Below, in pieces: positions 1-7,017 of a DNA stretch of 64,000 nt. Source of the DNA: Granulicella sp. L46 (GTDB lineage: Bacteria; Acidobacteriota; Terriglobia; Terriglobales; Acidobacteriaceae); assembly GCF_009765785.1 (NCBI RefSeq), contig NZ_LMUT01000012.1, positions 1,367,239 through 1,431,238 on the forward strand, given 5' to 3'. Position numbers and translations under genes: made by a program. The notes below the pieces were generated by a model. That model saw only the letters and a list, made by a program, of their open reading frames with translations. It was not told the DNA's origin and did not search any database. Each line of letters begins with the position of its first letter. Position 1 is the stretch's first letter.

Positions 1-1291
1 CGTAATTGTTGCCGGTATACAGCTGCACCTGGCCGGTCGCCGTATATCCATTCGCGCCGCGGATAGTCACCACGTTCCCCACGTTGCCCGGCCCACCTGC
101 GCCCGGATCGTCCTCCAGGAATGTCCCTCCGGCGGCAAACTCCTGCTCCTGCTCGCGCTTCCGCGCAATTCCGTACCGCACCAGGTTGTGCCACTTCCCT
201 TTGAACCAGTTCTCCAGCGTCGCGCCGGAATATAGATCCTGATCGGCCTGCCGGTTATCCTGCGATACTCCCTGAAAATCCCAGGCTCCCGGAACGCCCT
301 GAACGGAATCCGCATTGCGGATTGTGAAGCGGATCAGCGTATTGCCGTTGAAGTTAAACCCGACGTTGATCGCCGAGGTGGTTAAGTGATACCTGTCCAG
401 CGGCAGCGCATTCGACGTATCGATTCGCGAGAACGCCCCAAAGTAATCCAGCCTGCTCCACGTACCACCAATCGATGCCCGGTTCTGATACGTGTACAGA
501 TTGCCCGCACTGCCCTCATAGTTCAACTGTGGCACAGGCGTGGTTCCGCGCGTGGTGTCAATCGTAACCACGCCGGCGCCGGCATCCGTACCGTACATCG
601 CGGAATCCGGCCCGCGCACCATGTCGATCTTGCCCACGGCCGTTGAGCTCACCGTGCCGAAATCAAAGACGCCGCCAATGTCATCGGCCGGCACGCCATC
701 GATCAGCACAAGATTTGCCGTCGAGTTCCCACCGCGCATGAACAGGCTTGTAACGCTTCCAAGTTGTCCGGTTTGCACCATGAAGGCGCCCGGTGTCAGC
801 CGCATCACATCCACAACCCCGGTCCGCAAGTCCATCGCCTCCTGTGGAATCACGGTCACCGGAGACGTAAGCTGCGGCAGCGGCGTAGGAATGCCCGTTT
901 CACTGACCGTAATCTCCTGGCGCACGGTGTTGGCTGCAAGCACGACGTCCTGCTGCAGCACATCGTTCACCCCGCCATAAAAATCCGTGCCGATGGCGGG
1001 CAGAAATCCCGCGGCAGAGCCAAGCAGTGTAAACCTTCCCGAGTCCGAGGACCGAATCTCAAACGACCCGTCCGTTTCCGCATAGGCAAAGGCGACAGTC
1101 TTCCCATCCTTCACCAGGCGCACCATGCCGCGCGGCACCGGCTTGCCCAGTGCATCGGTCATGCGGCCACGGATCACTACCGCCTGCGCGCAGGTTGAAA
1201 TCAGAAATCCTAAAAATGTAAGGGCAACGCAGCGAGCGATTCTCGCGCGTATCGATCGACTGGCCGCATAACGGCCCAGAGACGATTGCAT
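1..1291 (-). CDS. TonB-dependent receptor, BtuB-like, C-terminal part beyond left edge
   Basis: The frame stays open from an ATG preceded by GGAGGAG at 6-nt spacing to the left edge, giving about 430 residues. After a hydrophobic leader (CVALTFLGFLISTCAQA) comes a carboxypeptidase-regulatory-like beta-sandwich (roughly residues 30-120). A TonB plug domain follows, with TSPVTVIPQEAMD, the LFMRGG motif, VLIDGVPADD and MVRGPDSAMYGTDAGAGVV, and then the first barrel strands. These are hallmarks of outer-membrane TonB receptors, and the plug most resembles vitamin B12 and siderophore receptors. The upstream leader carries a B12-box element, so cobalamin or a corrinoid is the likely substrate. That assignment rests on the riboswitch, not on a ligand-specific residue. 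The barrel end is outside the window. Confidence 0.88.
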   Translation of the reverse strand, partial: MQSSLGRYAASRSIRARIARCVALTFLGFLISTCAQAVVIRGRMTDALGKPVPRGMVRLVKDGKTVAFAYAETDGSFEIRSSDSGRFTLLGSAAGFLPAIGTDFYGGVNDVLQQDVVLAANTVRQEITVSETGIPTPLPQLTSPVTVIPQEAMDLRTGVVDVMRLTPGAFMVQTGQLGSVTSLFMRGGNSTANLVLIDGVPADDIGGVFDFGTVSSTAVGKIDMVRGPDSAMYGTDAGAGVVTIDTTRGTTPVPQLNYEGSAGNLYTYQNRASIGGTWSRLDYFGAFSRIDTSNALPLDRYHLTTSAINVGFNFNGNTLIRFTIRNADSVQGVPGAWDFQGVSQDNRQADQDLYSGATLENWFKGKWHNLVRYGIARKREQEQEFAAGGTFLEDDPGAGGPGNVGNVVTIRGANGYTATGQVQLYTGNNY

Positions 1292-1301
1292 AGTATTCTC
1301 C

Positions 1302-1440
1302 TCCGCTTCCCCGACGGAAGCGTGGCAGGCACAACAGCAATGGAACCGGTCTCCTGACTGGCGCGATTTCAAAGTCGACCCTTGTCTTGCAGAGAGCGTC
1401 CCTTCCCGATGTCCATTGGACGATCAGTGGGCGCCTCCGG
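1302..1440 (-). promoter_or_regulatory. Probable cobalamin riboswitch upstream of the TonB receptor
   Basis: The transcribed leader contains a good B12 box, CAGTCAGGAGACCGG (plus-strand 1346-1360), preceded by a GGGAAGGGACGC core segment. It is followed by a perfect 7-bp hairpin, CGCTTCC/GGAAGCG with loop GTCGG. This hairpin lies directly 5' of the GGAGGAG ribosome site, the layout expected for a translational switch in which a downstream loop kisses the core. B12-box leaders are established for cobalamin-controlled btuB genes. I identified it by eye; a covariance-model search was not run. Confidence 0.68.
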
Positions 1441-1462
1441 GTCAGCTTCACCTATAAATCCT

Positions 1463-1511
1463 GAAACCAAAAGTCTTGGCTTTTAGATAAATCCCTAAAA
1501 GCTTTGGTTTC
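1463..1511. repeat. Imperfect inverted repeat upstream of the riboswitch
   Basis: The arms GAAACCAAA...CTTTTAG and CTAAAAGCTTTGGTTTC pair across a short loop, with one arm carrying a few extra bases. It lies just upstream of the riboswitch leader. It could be a regulator site or part of the promoter region; no T-tract supports a terminator. Confidence 0.5.
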
Positions 1512-1630
1512 TAGACTTGCAGGTGCGCGCATCACAGTTGCGGGGCAGTGGCGGAGTTTCACCGCGCTTCCCGAACATTCCTTTGCGGTAGCGTGAACAG
1601 ATGGGACGTCGCCTTCGACAGCAGCAACGC

Positions 1631-1652
1631 AGAGACTTCAGCTGAAGTCTCT
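1631..1652. terminator. Perfect 22-bp palindrome at a 3' end
   Basis: AGAGACTTCAG followed immediately by its reverse complement forms a perfect palindrome three bases beyond the stop codon of the DUF6869-like gene. It could form a strong RNA stem and act as a 3' processing or termination signal, although no U-run follows. The remaining bases between it and the inverted repeat at 1463 show no gene. Confidence 0.45.
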
Positions 1653-1655
1653 ATC

Positions 1656-2063
1656 TTATGCGATTAGCTGTAGGAAGACCGCAGGATCAGCGATTGCCTT
1701 AAGCCGCGACCACACTTCTTCCGACATGTGAGCCTTGTAAGAGCTACGGATGACTCCAACGAAGGTCGGGTCGCGCTTCACTTCCGCCTCCACTCGGTCG
1801 ATCAGCGTTGCGCCATAGACCGACATCAGATCCTCGAACACAGCGGCCGCGAGCATCTGTTCAATCACGGTTGTCCGGTTGAGTCGACGAACCGTAAGAA
1901 TCAGCTGCCAGCTTTCTTCCGGTCGATCGATCACCATGTCGTCCACTAAGTTATAAGCCCACTGCAGCTCGGTACATTCGCGGCAGGGACCACCTACCCG
2001 CTCCCAGGCTTCTTGGTAACGGATCCAATTGCGAGCTAAGTCTTGTATCTCGAGGGCCGTCAT
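1656..2063 (-). CDS. DUF6869-like hypothetical protein
   Basis: About 135 residues. It contains a W-IxYQ segment (LARNWIRYQEAWERVGG) and LQWAYNLVDDMVIDRPEESW, then a helical C-terminal half ending in a SYKAHMSEEVWSRLKAI region. This pattern resembles the DUF6869 family of small, probably soluble bacterial proteins of unknown function. I chose the ATG before TALEIQDLA because it matches the usual compact start of such proteins. A GTG nine codons upstream is an alternative. The gene stands alone between oppositely styled neighbours. No function is assigned. Confidence 0.7.
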   Translation of the reverse strand: MTALEIQDLARNWIRYQEAWERVGGPCRECTELQWAYNLVDDMVIDRPEESWQLILTVRRLNRTTVIEQMLAAAVFEDLMSVYGATLIDRVEAEVKRDPTFVGVIRSSYKAHMSEEVWSRLKAIADPAVFLQLIA

Positions 2064-2192
2064 GCCATCAAGATATACCTCTGTAACCACGCCGCATAGG
2101 GTCTATAAGACTTTAGTAATATGCCAAAAGGCGTAGATTTACTGCCTGATACATCACTCAGCGGGTTCCTGGACCTTCCTGCCCGCTCAGTT

Positions 2193-2728
2193 TCAGACAC
2201 TCTTCGTCATTCGGATCACCGGGAGCGCCTCTCCATTCGGCAGAGGAATCGCAATCCGCTCCTGCTCGACATACCCACGCAGGTGGTAAAGCGGTGCCCC
2301 GGTCAGGGTCGATCCCATTTCCAACCGAGTGAATCCCGTCTCCCGCGCCTGCCGTTCACAGTGCGCAAGCATCAGGCTTCCTAACCCCCGACGCGCCCAC
2401 CCTGGATGCACAAAGATCGCGCGAATCTTCGCCGCGTCCGTTGCTGGATTGAGACTGGCTGGCTCTCGACCCGTCATCCCGTCGCTTCCGCACAGCGTCG
2501 CTCGATAGCTCCAACCACCGCTGGCGACCATCTCTCCCCCAACCTCGGCCACAAAGTACGTCCCATCCGTCACCAGTTGCGAATCGAGTCCGAGCGCATG
2601 CCCCAGCGCGCCTCAATCTCCGCCGGACTATAGTCATCGGCCTGCAGCCCTCGCACCGACGCCTCAATCAGCACATGCAACGAGGGTACATCGGCCTCAG
2701 TCGCCCGGCGAATCACCACCCCATCCAT
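2193..2728 (-). pseudogene. GNAT N-acetyltransferase with a frameshift
   Basis: Two adjacent frames together spell one GNAT protein. The first frame starts at an ATG 10 nt after the oxidoreductase stop and reads IRRATEADVPSLHVLIEASVRGLQADDY up to SPAEIE, then hits a TGA (RSDSIRNW-stop). Shifting by one base near 2600-2610 restores ALGHALGLDSQLV, TDGTYFVAEVGGEMVASGGWS and the acetyl-CoA-binding HPGWARRGLGSLM signature. The C-terminal frame alone has a weak GTG start and lacks the first two strands of the fold. Either a one-base deletion has inactivated the gene or the base is a sequencing error. The neighbour and spacing suggest co-transcription with the quinone oxidoreductase. Confidence 0.75.
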
Positions 2729-2738
2729 GCCCACACCC

Positions 2739-3704
2739 CTAAAGCGTCAGCAAAACTTTGCCCGTAGTCTTCCGTCCGGCGAGGTCGCGATGCGCCTGCG
2801 CGGCGTCCTCCAGACGATACGTAGCGCCAATCCTCACATGCAGTTCCCCGCCTACCACCCAACCAAACACATCCGCCGCTCGCCGCTCCAGGTCACTCCG
2901 CCTGCGCACATAATCCTTTAGCGTCGGCCGGGTCAGATAGAGCGAACCCGCCATCAAGCGGATTGGATCCATCGCAGGAACCGCCCCACTCGACGCACCA
3001 TACAGCGCCAACAGTCCGCGCGGCCGCAGACACTTCAGCGAATCCTCAAACGTCGTCTTACCCACCGAGTCGTACACCACCGGCAATCCGTCTCCATCCG
3101 TCTGCCGTTTTACCTCATCCACGAAACTCTCCGTCGTATACAGCACTACCTTATCTGCCCCCGCCGCGCGCGACAACTCCGCCTTCTGCTCGGTCGAAAC
3201 AGTCGTCAGTACCCGCGCGCCCAGACGTTTCGCCATCTGCGTCAGCAGCAGCCCCACACCGCCTGCCCCCGCATGAATCAATACCGTGTCGTCTGCCCTG
3301 ATCGCATAGGTATCGTGCGAAAGATAATGCGCCGTAAGCCCCTGCAGAAGCACGGCCGCGGCCTGCAGGAAACTGATCCCGTCGGGAATCTTCAGCAAAT
3401 CGTCAGCGGGTGCGCAGGCAAACTCAGCATAGGTGCCGCGCGTACCATTCCATGCGACTCGATCGCCTACGGCGAAACCGCTCACACCGCCGCCCAGCTC
3501 CACCACGATTCCAGCCGCCTCCTGGCCGGGAATAAATGGCAACTCTGCCGGATACCGTCCCTCGCGCAGATACGTGTCGATGAAGTTCACGCCTGATGCT
3601 TCAATCTTTACCAGCACCTGTCCCGCGCCGGGTTTGGGAGTTGGAAGCTCGACGACCTCCATCACCTCGGGGCCACCGGTTGTCTTTATCTGTATGGCTC
3701 GCAT
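2739..3704 (-). CDS. Quinone oxidoreductase (zeta-crystallin-like, MDR family)
   Basis: A 321-residue medium-chain reductase. The N-terminal GroES-like fold carries GxNFIDTYLREGRYP and the GQEAAGIVVELG segment. The Rossmann domain holds the nucleotide-binding motif AGAGGVG near residues 145-151. The zinc ligands of alcohol dehydrogenases are absent, as in NADPH:quinone reductases of the QorA group. The family catalyses NADPH-dependent one-electron reduction of quinones in the cytoplasm. Length is normal. The stop lies 10 nt before the GNAT start downstream, and a glycosyltransferase gene ends 20 nt upstream of its start, so the three genes may share a transcript. The true substrate cannot be read from the sequence. 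Confidence 0.88.
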   Translation of the reverse strand: MRAIQIKTTGGPEVMEVVELPTPKPGAGQVLVKIEASGVNFIDTYLREGRYPAELPFIPGQEAAGIVVELGGGVSGFAVGDRVAWNGTRGTYAEFACAPADDLLKIPDGISFLQAAAVLLQGLTAHYLSHDTYAIRADDTVLIHAGAGGVGLLLTQMAKRLGARVLTTVSTEQKAELSRAAGADKVVLYTTESFVDEVKRQTDGDGLPVVYDSVGKTTFEDSLKCLRPRGLLALYGASSGAVPAMDPIRLMAGSLYLTRPTLKDYVRRRSDLERRAADVFGWVVGGELHVRIGATYRLEDAAQAHRDLAGRKTTGKVLLTL

Positions 3705-3723
3705 CGTTATTCCTGTAACCGCC

Positions 3724-4734
3724 CTAGCGGCTCATGCTCTCTTCCGACGGCCGAATCCGCACAATCCGGTCCACCGCATACGGCGTATTCTGCGACTGCG
3801 TGAAGAAATGCCGCACCTGCAGCTCACCCAGCAGACCCACGCCAACCAACTGGATTCCCGCCAGGATCATCACCGCCGCAATCGTAAACAGCGGCGCATG
3901 CTCATCCATTACGTCATGGCCTGAGAGGAGTTTGTGCAACAGCAGCCACGTCGCGATGCCGCCGCCGCCAAACACGCCGAGCGCGCCAAAGGTACCAAAG
4001 AAGTGCAGCGGCCGCGTCATGTACTTCAGCAAAAATCGAATCGTCAGCAGATCAAAGAGGACTCGAAACGTCCTCGAGAGTCCATAATGACTGCGCCCGG
4101 ACTCACGCGCCGGGTTTGTGATAACCACCTCGCAGATGCTCGCGCCATACCAGCTCGCCAACGCCGGAATGAACCGGTGCATCTCGCCATACAACGGAAT
4201 GTTCTGGATCACATCGCGCCGGTACGCCTTGAAGGTAGTTCCGAAATCGTGAATATCCACGCCTGAAAGCCGCGCCATCATCCAGTTCGCCACCGCGGAC
4301 GGCGCGCGTCGCAGCACCATGTTGTCGACCCGCTGGGCGCGCCACCCGCTCACCACGTCGTAGCCTTCCTCCAGCTTGGCAAGGAACATCGGGATCTCCG
4401 CCGGATCGTGCTGCAGATCGCCATCCATCGCCAGGATGTACTCGCCGGACGAATGATCGAAACCCGCGGCCAGCGCCGACGTCTGCCCAAAGTTCCGCCG
4501 CAGCTTTACCAGCAGCACCCGTGAATCCACCGCCGCAATCTCTTCCAGCAGCCGATACGTGCGATCCCGCGAACCATCATCCACGAACACCAGCTCGAAG
4601 CTCGAACCCACCTGCTCCATCACGCCCTTCACGCGGTCATAGAGCTTGGTGACGTTCTCTTCCTCGTTATGAAACGGCACGACGATGGAGTACTTCGGCA
4701 CGGTTTTGATTTTACGCTGCCCCGTCCCCATCAT
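3724..4734 (-). CDS. Family 2 glycosyltransferase, GtrB/ArnC-like polyprenyl-phosphate type
   Basis: 336 residues. The GT-A domain begins with YSIVVPFHNEEENV, continues with VFVDDGSRDRT and has the metal-binding DGD in LAMDGDLQHDP near residue 104. Two hydrophobic C-terminal segments (around 237-258 and 283-305) are the pair of membrane spans typical of enzymes that move a sugar from a nucleotide donor onto undecaprenyl phosphate. The lipid-linked sugar would serve cell-envelope glycosylation. The acceptor and sugar are not identifiable. The start used is the ATGATG pair; the second ATG is equally possible. Confidence 0.88.
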   Translation of the reverse strand: MMGTGQRKIKTVPKYSIVVPFHNEEENVTKLYDRVKGVMEQVGSSFELVFVDDGSRDRTYRLLEEIAAVDSRVLLVKLRRNFGQTSALAAGFDHSSGEYILAMDGDLQHDPAEIPMFLAKLEEGYDVVSGWRAQRVDNMVLRRAPSAVANWMMARLSGVDIHDFGTTFKAYRRDVIQNIPLYGEMHRFIPALASWYGASICEVVITNPARESGRSHYGLSRTFRVLFDLLTIRFLLKYMTRPLHFFGTFGALGVFGGGGIATWLLLHKLLSGHDVMDEHAPLFTIAAVMILAGIQLVGVGLLGELQVRHFFTQSQNTPYAVDRIVRIRPSEESMSR

Positions 4735-4820
4735 CAGCTATTCTCTCCCTGGTTGCCGTCCGCGATACACTAGGCTAGGGTCTCACGGCCGATTCGTCGT
4801 ATCCCCTGACATTGCCAAGT

Positions 4821-4897
4821 GGCCCGGTAGCTCAGTTGCATAGAGCAGCGCACTCCTAACGCGAAGGTCGCAGGTTGGACTCCTGCCCGGGCCACCA
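4821..4897 (+). tRNA. tRNA-Arg (anticodon CCU), atypical
   Basis: A full cloverleaf can be drawn. The 7-bp acceptor stem (GGCCCGG/CCGGGCC) is perfect, the D stem is GCTC/GAGC, the T stem GCAGG/CCTGC, and CCA is encoded. The anticodon loop CTCCTAA gives CCU, reading AGG. Three oddities stand out. D-loop G19 is C and T-loop C56 is G, a reciprocal change that keeps the 19-56 elbow pair. The anticodon stem has only three Watson-Crick pairs (G27-A43 and A31-C39 mismatched). The 3' end is repeated downstream. It may be a functional divergent tRNA or a decaying copy. A weak promoter-like TTGCCG-17-TAGGGT lies at 4753-4781. Confidence 0.78.
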
Positions 4898-5017
4898 AGA
4901 AACCAGAAATGTCTGCTATTGGCTCTGCATCAGGACTCCTGCCCGGGCCACCAAGAAACCAGAAATGTCTGCTATTGGCTCTGCATCAGGACTCCTGCCC
5001 GGGCCACCAAGAAACCC
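4877..5017. repeat. 56-bp tandem repeat made from the tRNA-Arg 3' end
   Basis: A 56-bp unit starting inside the T-loop (GGACTCCTGCCCGGGCCACCA followed by 35 bp of flank) occurs twice exactly, at 4877-4932 and 4933-4988. A third, partial copy follows at 4989-5017. Each unit therefore carries the last 21 nt of the tRNA, including CCA. tRNA 3' ends are common integration sites, and duplicated 3' ends are typical remnants of integration or replication slippage. Beyond 5017 the sequence holds no other recognisable gene until the exported Cys/Met protein. Confidence 0.9.
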
Positions 5018-5122
5018 AACAAACGCCAACAAGCGTAGGTTGCGGCGGCGAATCTGTGAGGCTCTTCAGTAAAAGCGCGTCGGCGAACCGTCACGGTTCT
5101 CAGGTTTTCCGCAATGTGATCC

Positions 5123-5177
5123 GGGACACACATGTCTGGAGCCCAGGGTGGGATACTTATAATCGAAATTGGGACAC
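5123..5177 (+). promoter_or_regulatory. Repeated GGGAYAC boxes upstream of the metal-efflux operon
   Basis: GGGACAC (5123), GGGATAC (5150) and GGGACAC (5171) occur as direct repeats in the 60 bp before the first gene of the efflux operon, with a TATAAT-like TTATAAT between the last two. They could be sites for a metal-responsive activator, or remnants of an element end. No CueR- or CusR-type palindrome was recognised. Confidence 0.35.
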
Positions 5178-5184
5178 TTCTACG

Positions 5185-5550
5185 ATGCATTGGGGCAGAA
5201 AAGTCGCGTTGCTCATACTGGCTGCAGCAGTCTTATGGACTGCGATGCCGGCGTCCGCTTGTGTGCTTATGATGCAGTCCAACGCGCGGCCCGTCTGCTG
5301 CGGTGAGATGGCACAAGGCGGCGCGATGCGCGGTATGAGGATGCATCCTACCTGCTGCCGAATCCGCGGAACTGAGCCCGCTGTCACCCCGGTTCCTCCG
5401 TTTTCTCCTGAGCACTCGCTGAAGCCGCTGTTGGTGGCATATCCAATCCGTTTGGAACGGCCCGCCGCTACTGATGCCGGATGGCACAGCGCTCTCGAAG
5501 CGCCACCGCCCAGGTCATCGCCAGGCGCCATCTCAATACTCCGAATCTAG
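5185..5550 (+). CDS. Small exported Cys/Met-rich protein at the head of the Cus-like operon
   Basis: 121 residues. A signal peptide (basic MHWGRK, hydrophobic ALLILAAAVLWTA, AMPASA) ends just before Cys26. The mature N-terminus has Cys at 26, 38, 39, 57 and 58, Met at 29, 30, 42, 48, 51 and 53, and His54. This gives two CC pairs separated by Met-rich spacing. The second half is Pro-rich and lacks Cys. This composition suits periplasmic Cu(I)/Ag(I) binding, as CusF does in enterobacteria, but it is not CusF by sequence. It lies about 110 nt upstream of the TolC-like gene and reads the same way. The function is inferred from composition and position. The reading frame is open far upstream through the tRNA repeats, but that part is not protein-like. 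Confidence 0.65.
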   Translation: MHWGRKVALLILAAAVLWTAMPASACVLMMQSNARPVCCGEMAQGGAMRGMRMHPTCCRIRGTEPAVTPVPPFSPEHSLKPLLVAYPIRLERPAATDAGWHSALEAPPPRSSPGAISILRI

Positions 5551-5658
5551 AACTCCTCCCTTCGCAGGCTAAACCTTGGCCTTCGTGTATCCCCGTGCGC
5601 CTATGCGCGGAGAAAACGCGCGATGGTCCCGCGAGCCGTGTCTCCGTTGGAGGGAGCG

Positions 5659-7017
5659 ATGAAAGTCTTTGTCTGTACAGTATGTATTTTTGCGTCCGCG
5701 ATAGCCGGCGGTATTTGCCGTGCGCAGGCGGCCGCCGGGAGCAATGACCTCGCGCCCTATGCCGCACTTTTTCAGGACTCAACTCCGGCGCAGGCTACTG
5801 CCCCGCCTCTCACGCTGAACGATGTGGAACAGGTCGCCCTTGCCCGCAGCCCGGAGATCGCGGTGGCGTCGCGACGCGTGGCCGTTGCTGAGGCGCATGT
5901 CCCGGTTGCCGGTGCGCTCGACGATCCAATGGCCATGTATCGCGGGTGGGGAGTTCCGCTGCGGCAGCCGTGGAATTTCAATGACGCACAGAACATGTTC
6001 AGCATCAGCCAGACATTTTCTGGAGCTGGGAAACGGGCGCTGCGAACCAGCGTGGCCGGTTCGGATGTGGACGTGGCCAAGGCGCAGCTCGACGAGGTGC
6101 GACTGGATGTTCGAGTACGGGTGCACAAAGCCTTCGACGACCTATTGCTCGCCCAAAACGAGATGGCGATCCACCATCAGCACGTAGCGATCGCGCGGCA
6201 GGCAATCGAGGCGGCGCGCATTCAGTACACCGTCGGCAAGGGGCCGCAGCAGGACATGTTGAAGGCGCAGGTGGCCCTCACCTTGCTGGCGGAGCACATG
6301 ATCCGCTTCGACCACGACGCCGCTCTGGCGCAGGCACGGCTCAACACGCTGCTGGGCCGTGATCCCGACACGCCGGTCAGCGTTGCCGGACAATTTGCGG
6401 TAGTGGACGCGCTGCCGGAGGCGCGGACACTCGATACCGTGGCCCTCCGGTCGCGGCCAGACCTGATGGCGGCCGAGCAAGCCGCCGCGCGAAGTCACAC
6501 CGAGCAGGCCCTCGCTAAGAAGGCTTATCTGCCGGACTTCACCGTCTCCGGCGGATATATGTTGATGCCTGCCGGCACTCCAACGCGCAACGACTACATG
6601 GTGGAAGCTTCGATCAATCTGCCGTGGCTGAACCGCCGTAAGCACGATGCGGAGATTGCGGAAGCGACGGCGCGCACCACCGAGCAGGACGCTGAACTGT
6701 CGTCACTGCGCAACGTCGCCTTCGGGCAGATTCAGGATGCGCTGGTCGAGGCACAAGCCGCTCAGAAGCTGGCGCATGTGTATCACGATCAGTTGCGACC
6801 TCAGGCCGAAGCCACGTTGGAATCGAGCGTCATAGCTTACGAGAACGACAAGACGAGCTTTCTGAATCTCCTCGACAGCCAGATGACGGTCATCAATGTT
6901 GACCTCGCATGGCTCGATGCGGTCGCGGATTTTGATACCCGCTTGGCGGATCTTGAACTGGCGACAGGCGCGCCTCTTGAACAATCCACGACGCCCGCGA
7001 CTGAGGTGAAACCATGA
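5659..7017 (+). CDS. TolC-family outer-membrane channel of heavy-metal efflux (CusC/CzcC-like)
   Basis: 452 residues from the ATG with GGAGGGAG four bases upstream; an upstream in-frame ATG has no such site and precedes the signal peptide. The leader is KVFVCTVCIFASAIAGGICRAQ. The body is two repeated helical-hairpin modules of the outer-membrane efflux protein family: LTLNDVEQVALARSPEIAVA begins the first, and LDTVALRSRPDLMAAEQAA begins the second. The trimer would form the outer-membrane exit duct for the RND pump. Its stop codon overlaps the next start (ATGA), a strong sign of translational coupling. Confidence 0.9.
   Translation: MKVFVCTVCIFASAIAGGICRAQAAAGSNDLAPYAALFQDSTPAQATAPPLTLNDVEQVALARSPEIAVASRRVAVAEAHVPVAGALDDPMAMYRGWGVPLRQPWNFNDAQNMFSISQTFSGAGKRALRTSVAGSDVDVAKAQLDEVRLDVRVRVHKAFDDLLLAQNEMAIHHQHVAIARQAIEAARIQYTVGKGPQQDMLKAQVALTLLAEHMIRFDHDAALAQARLNTLLGRDPDTPVSVAGQFAVVDALPEARTLDTVALRSRPDLMAAEQAAARSHTEQALAKKAYLPDFTVSGGYMLMPAGTPTRNDYMVEASINLPWLNRRKHDAEIAEATARTTEQDAELSSLRNVAFGQIQDALVEAQAAQKLAHVYHDQLRPQAEATLESSVIAYENDKTSFLNLLDSQMTVINVDLAWLDAVADFDTRLADLELATGAPLEQSTTPATEVKP

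Noticed and set aside
2356-2667. Alternative 103-codon frame in the GNAT region
   Set aside because: It has no GNAT features; the two other frames together give the full family sequence.
4877-5017. CRISPR array
   Set aside because: The 56-bp units are contiguous with no unique spacers and derive from the tRNA.
4909-5184. N-terminal extension of the Cys/Met protein through the tRNA repeats
   Set aside because: The extension would translate repeated tRNA 3' ends and place the signal peptide in the middle of the protein.
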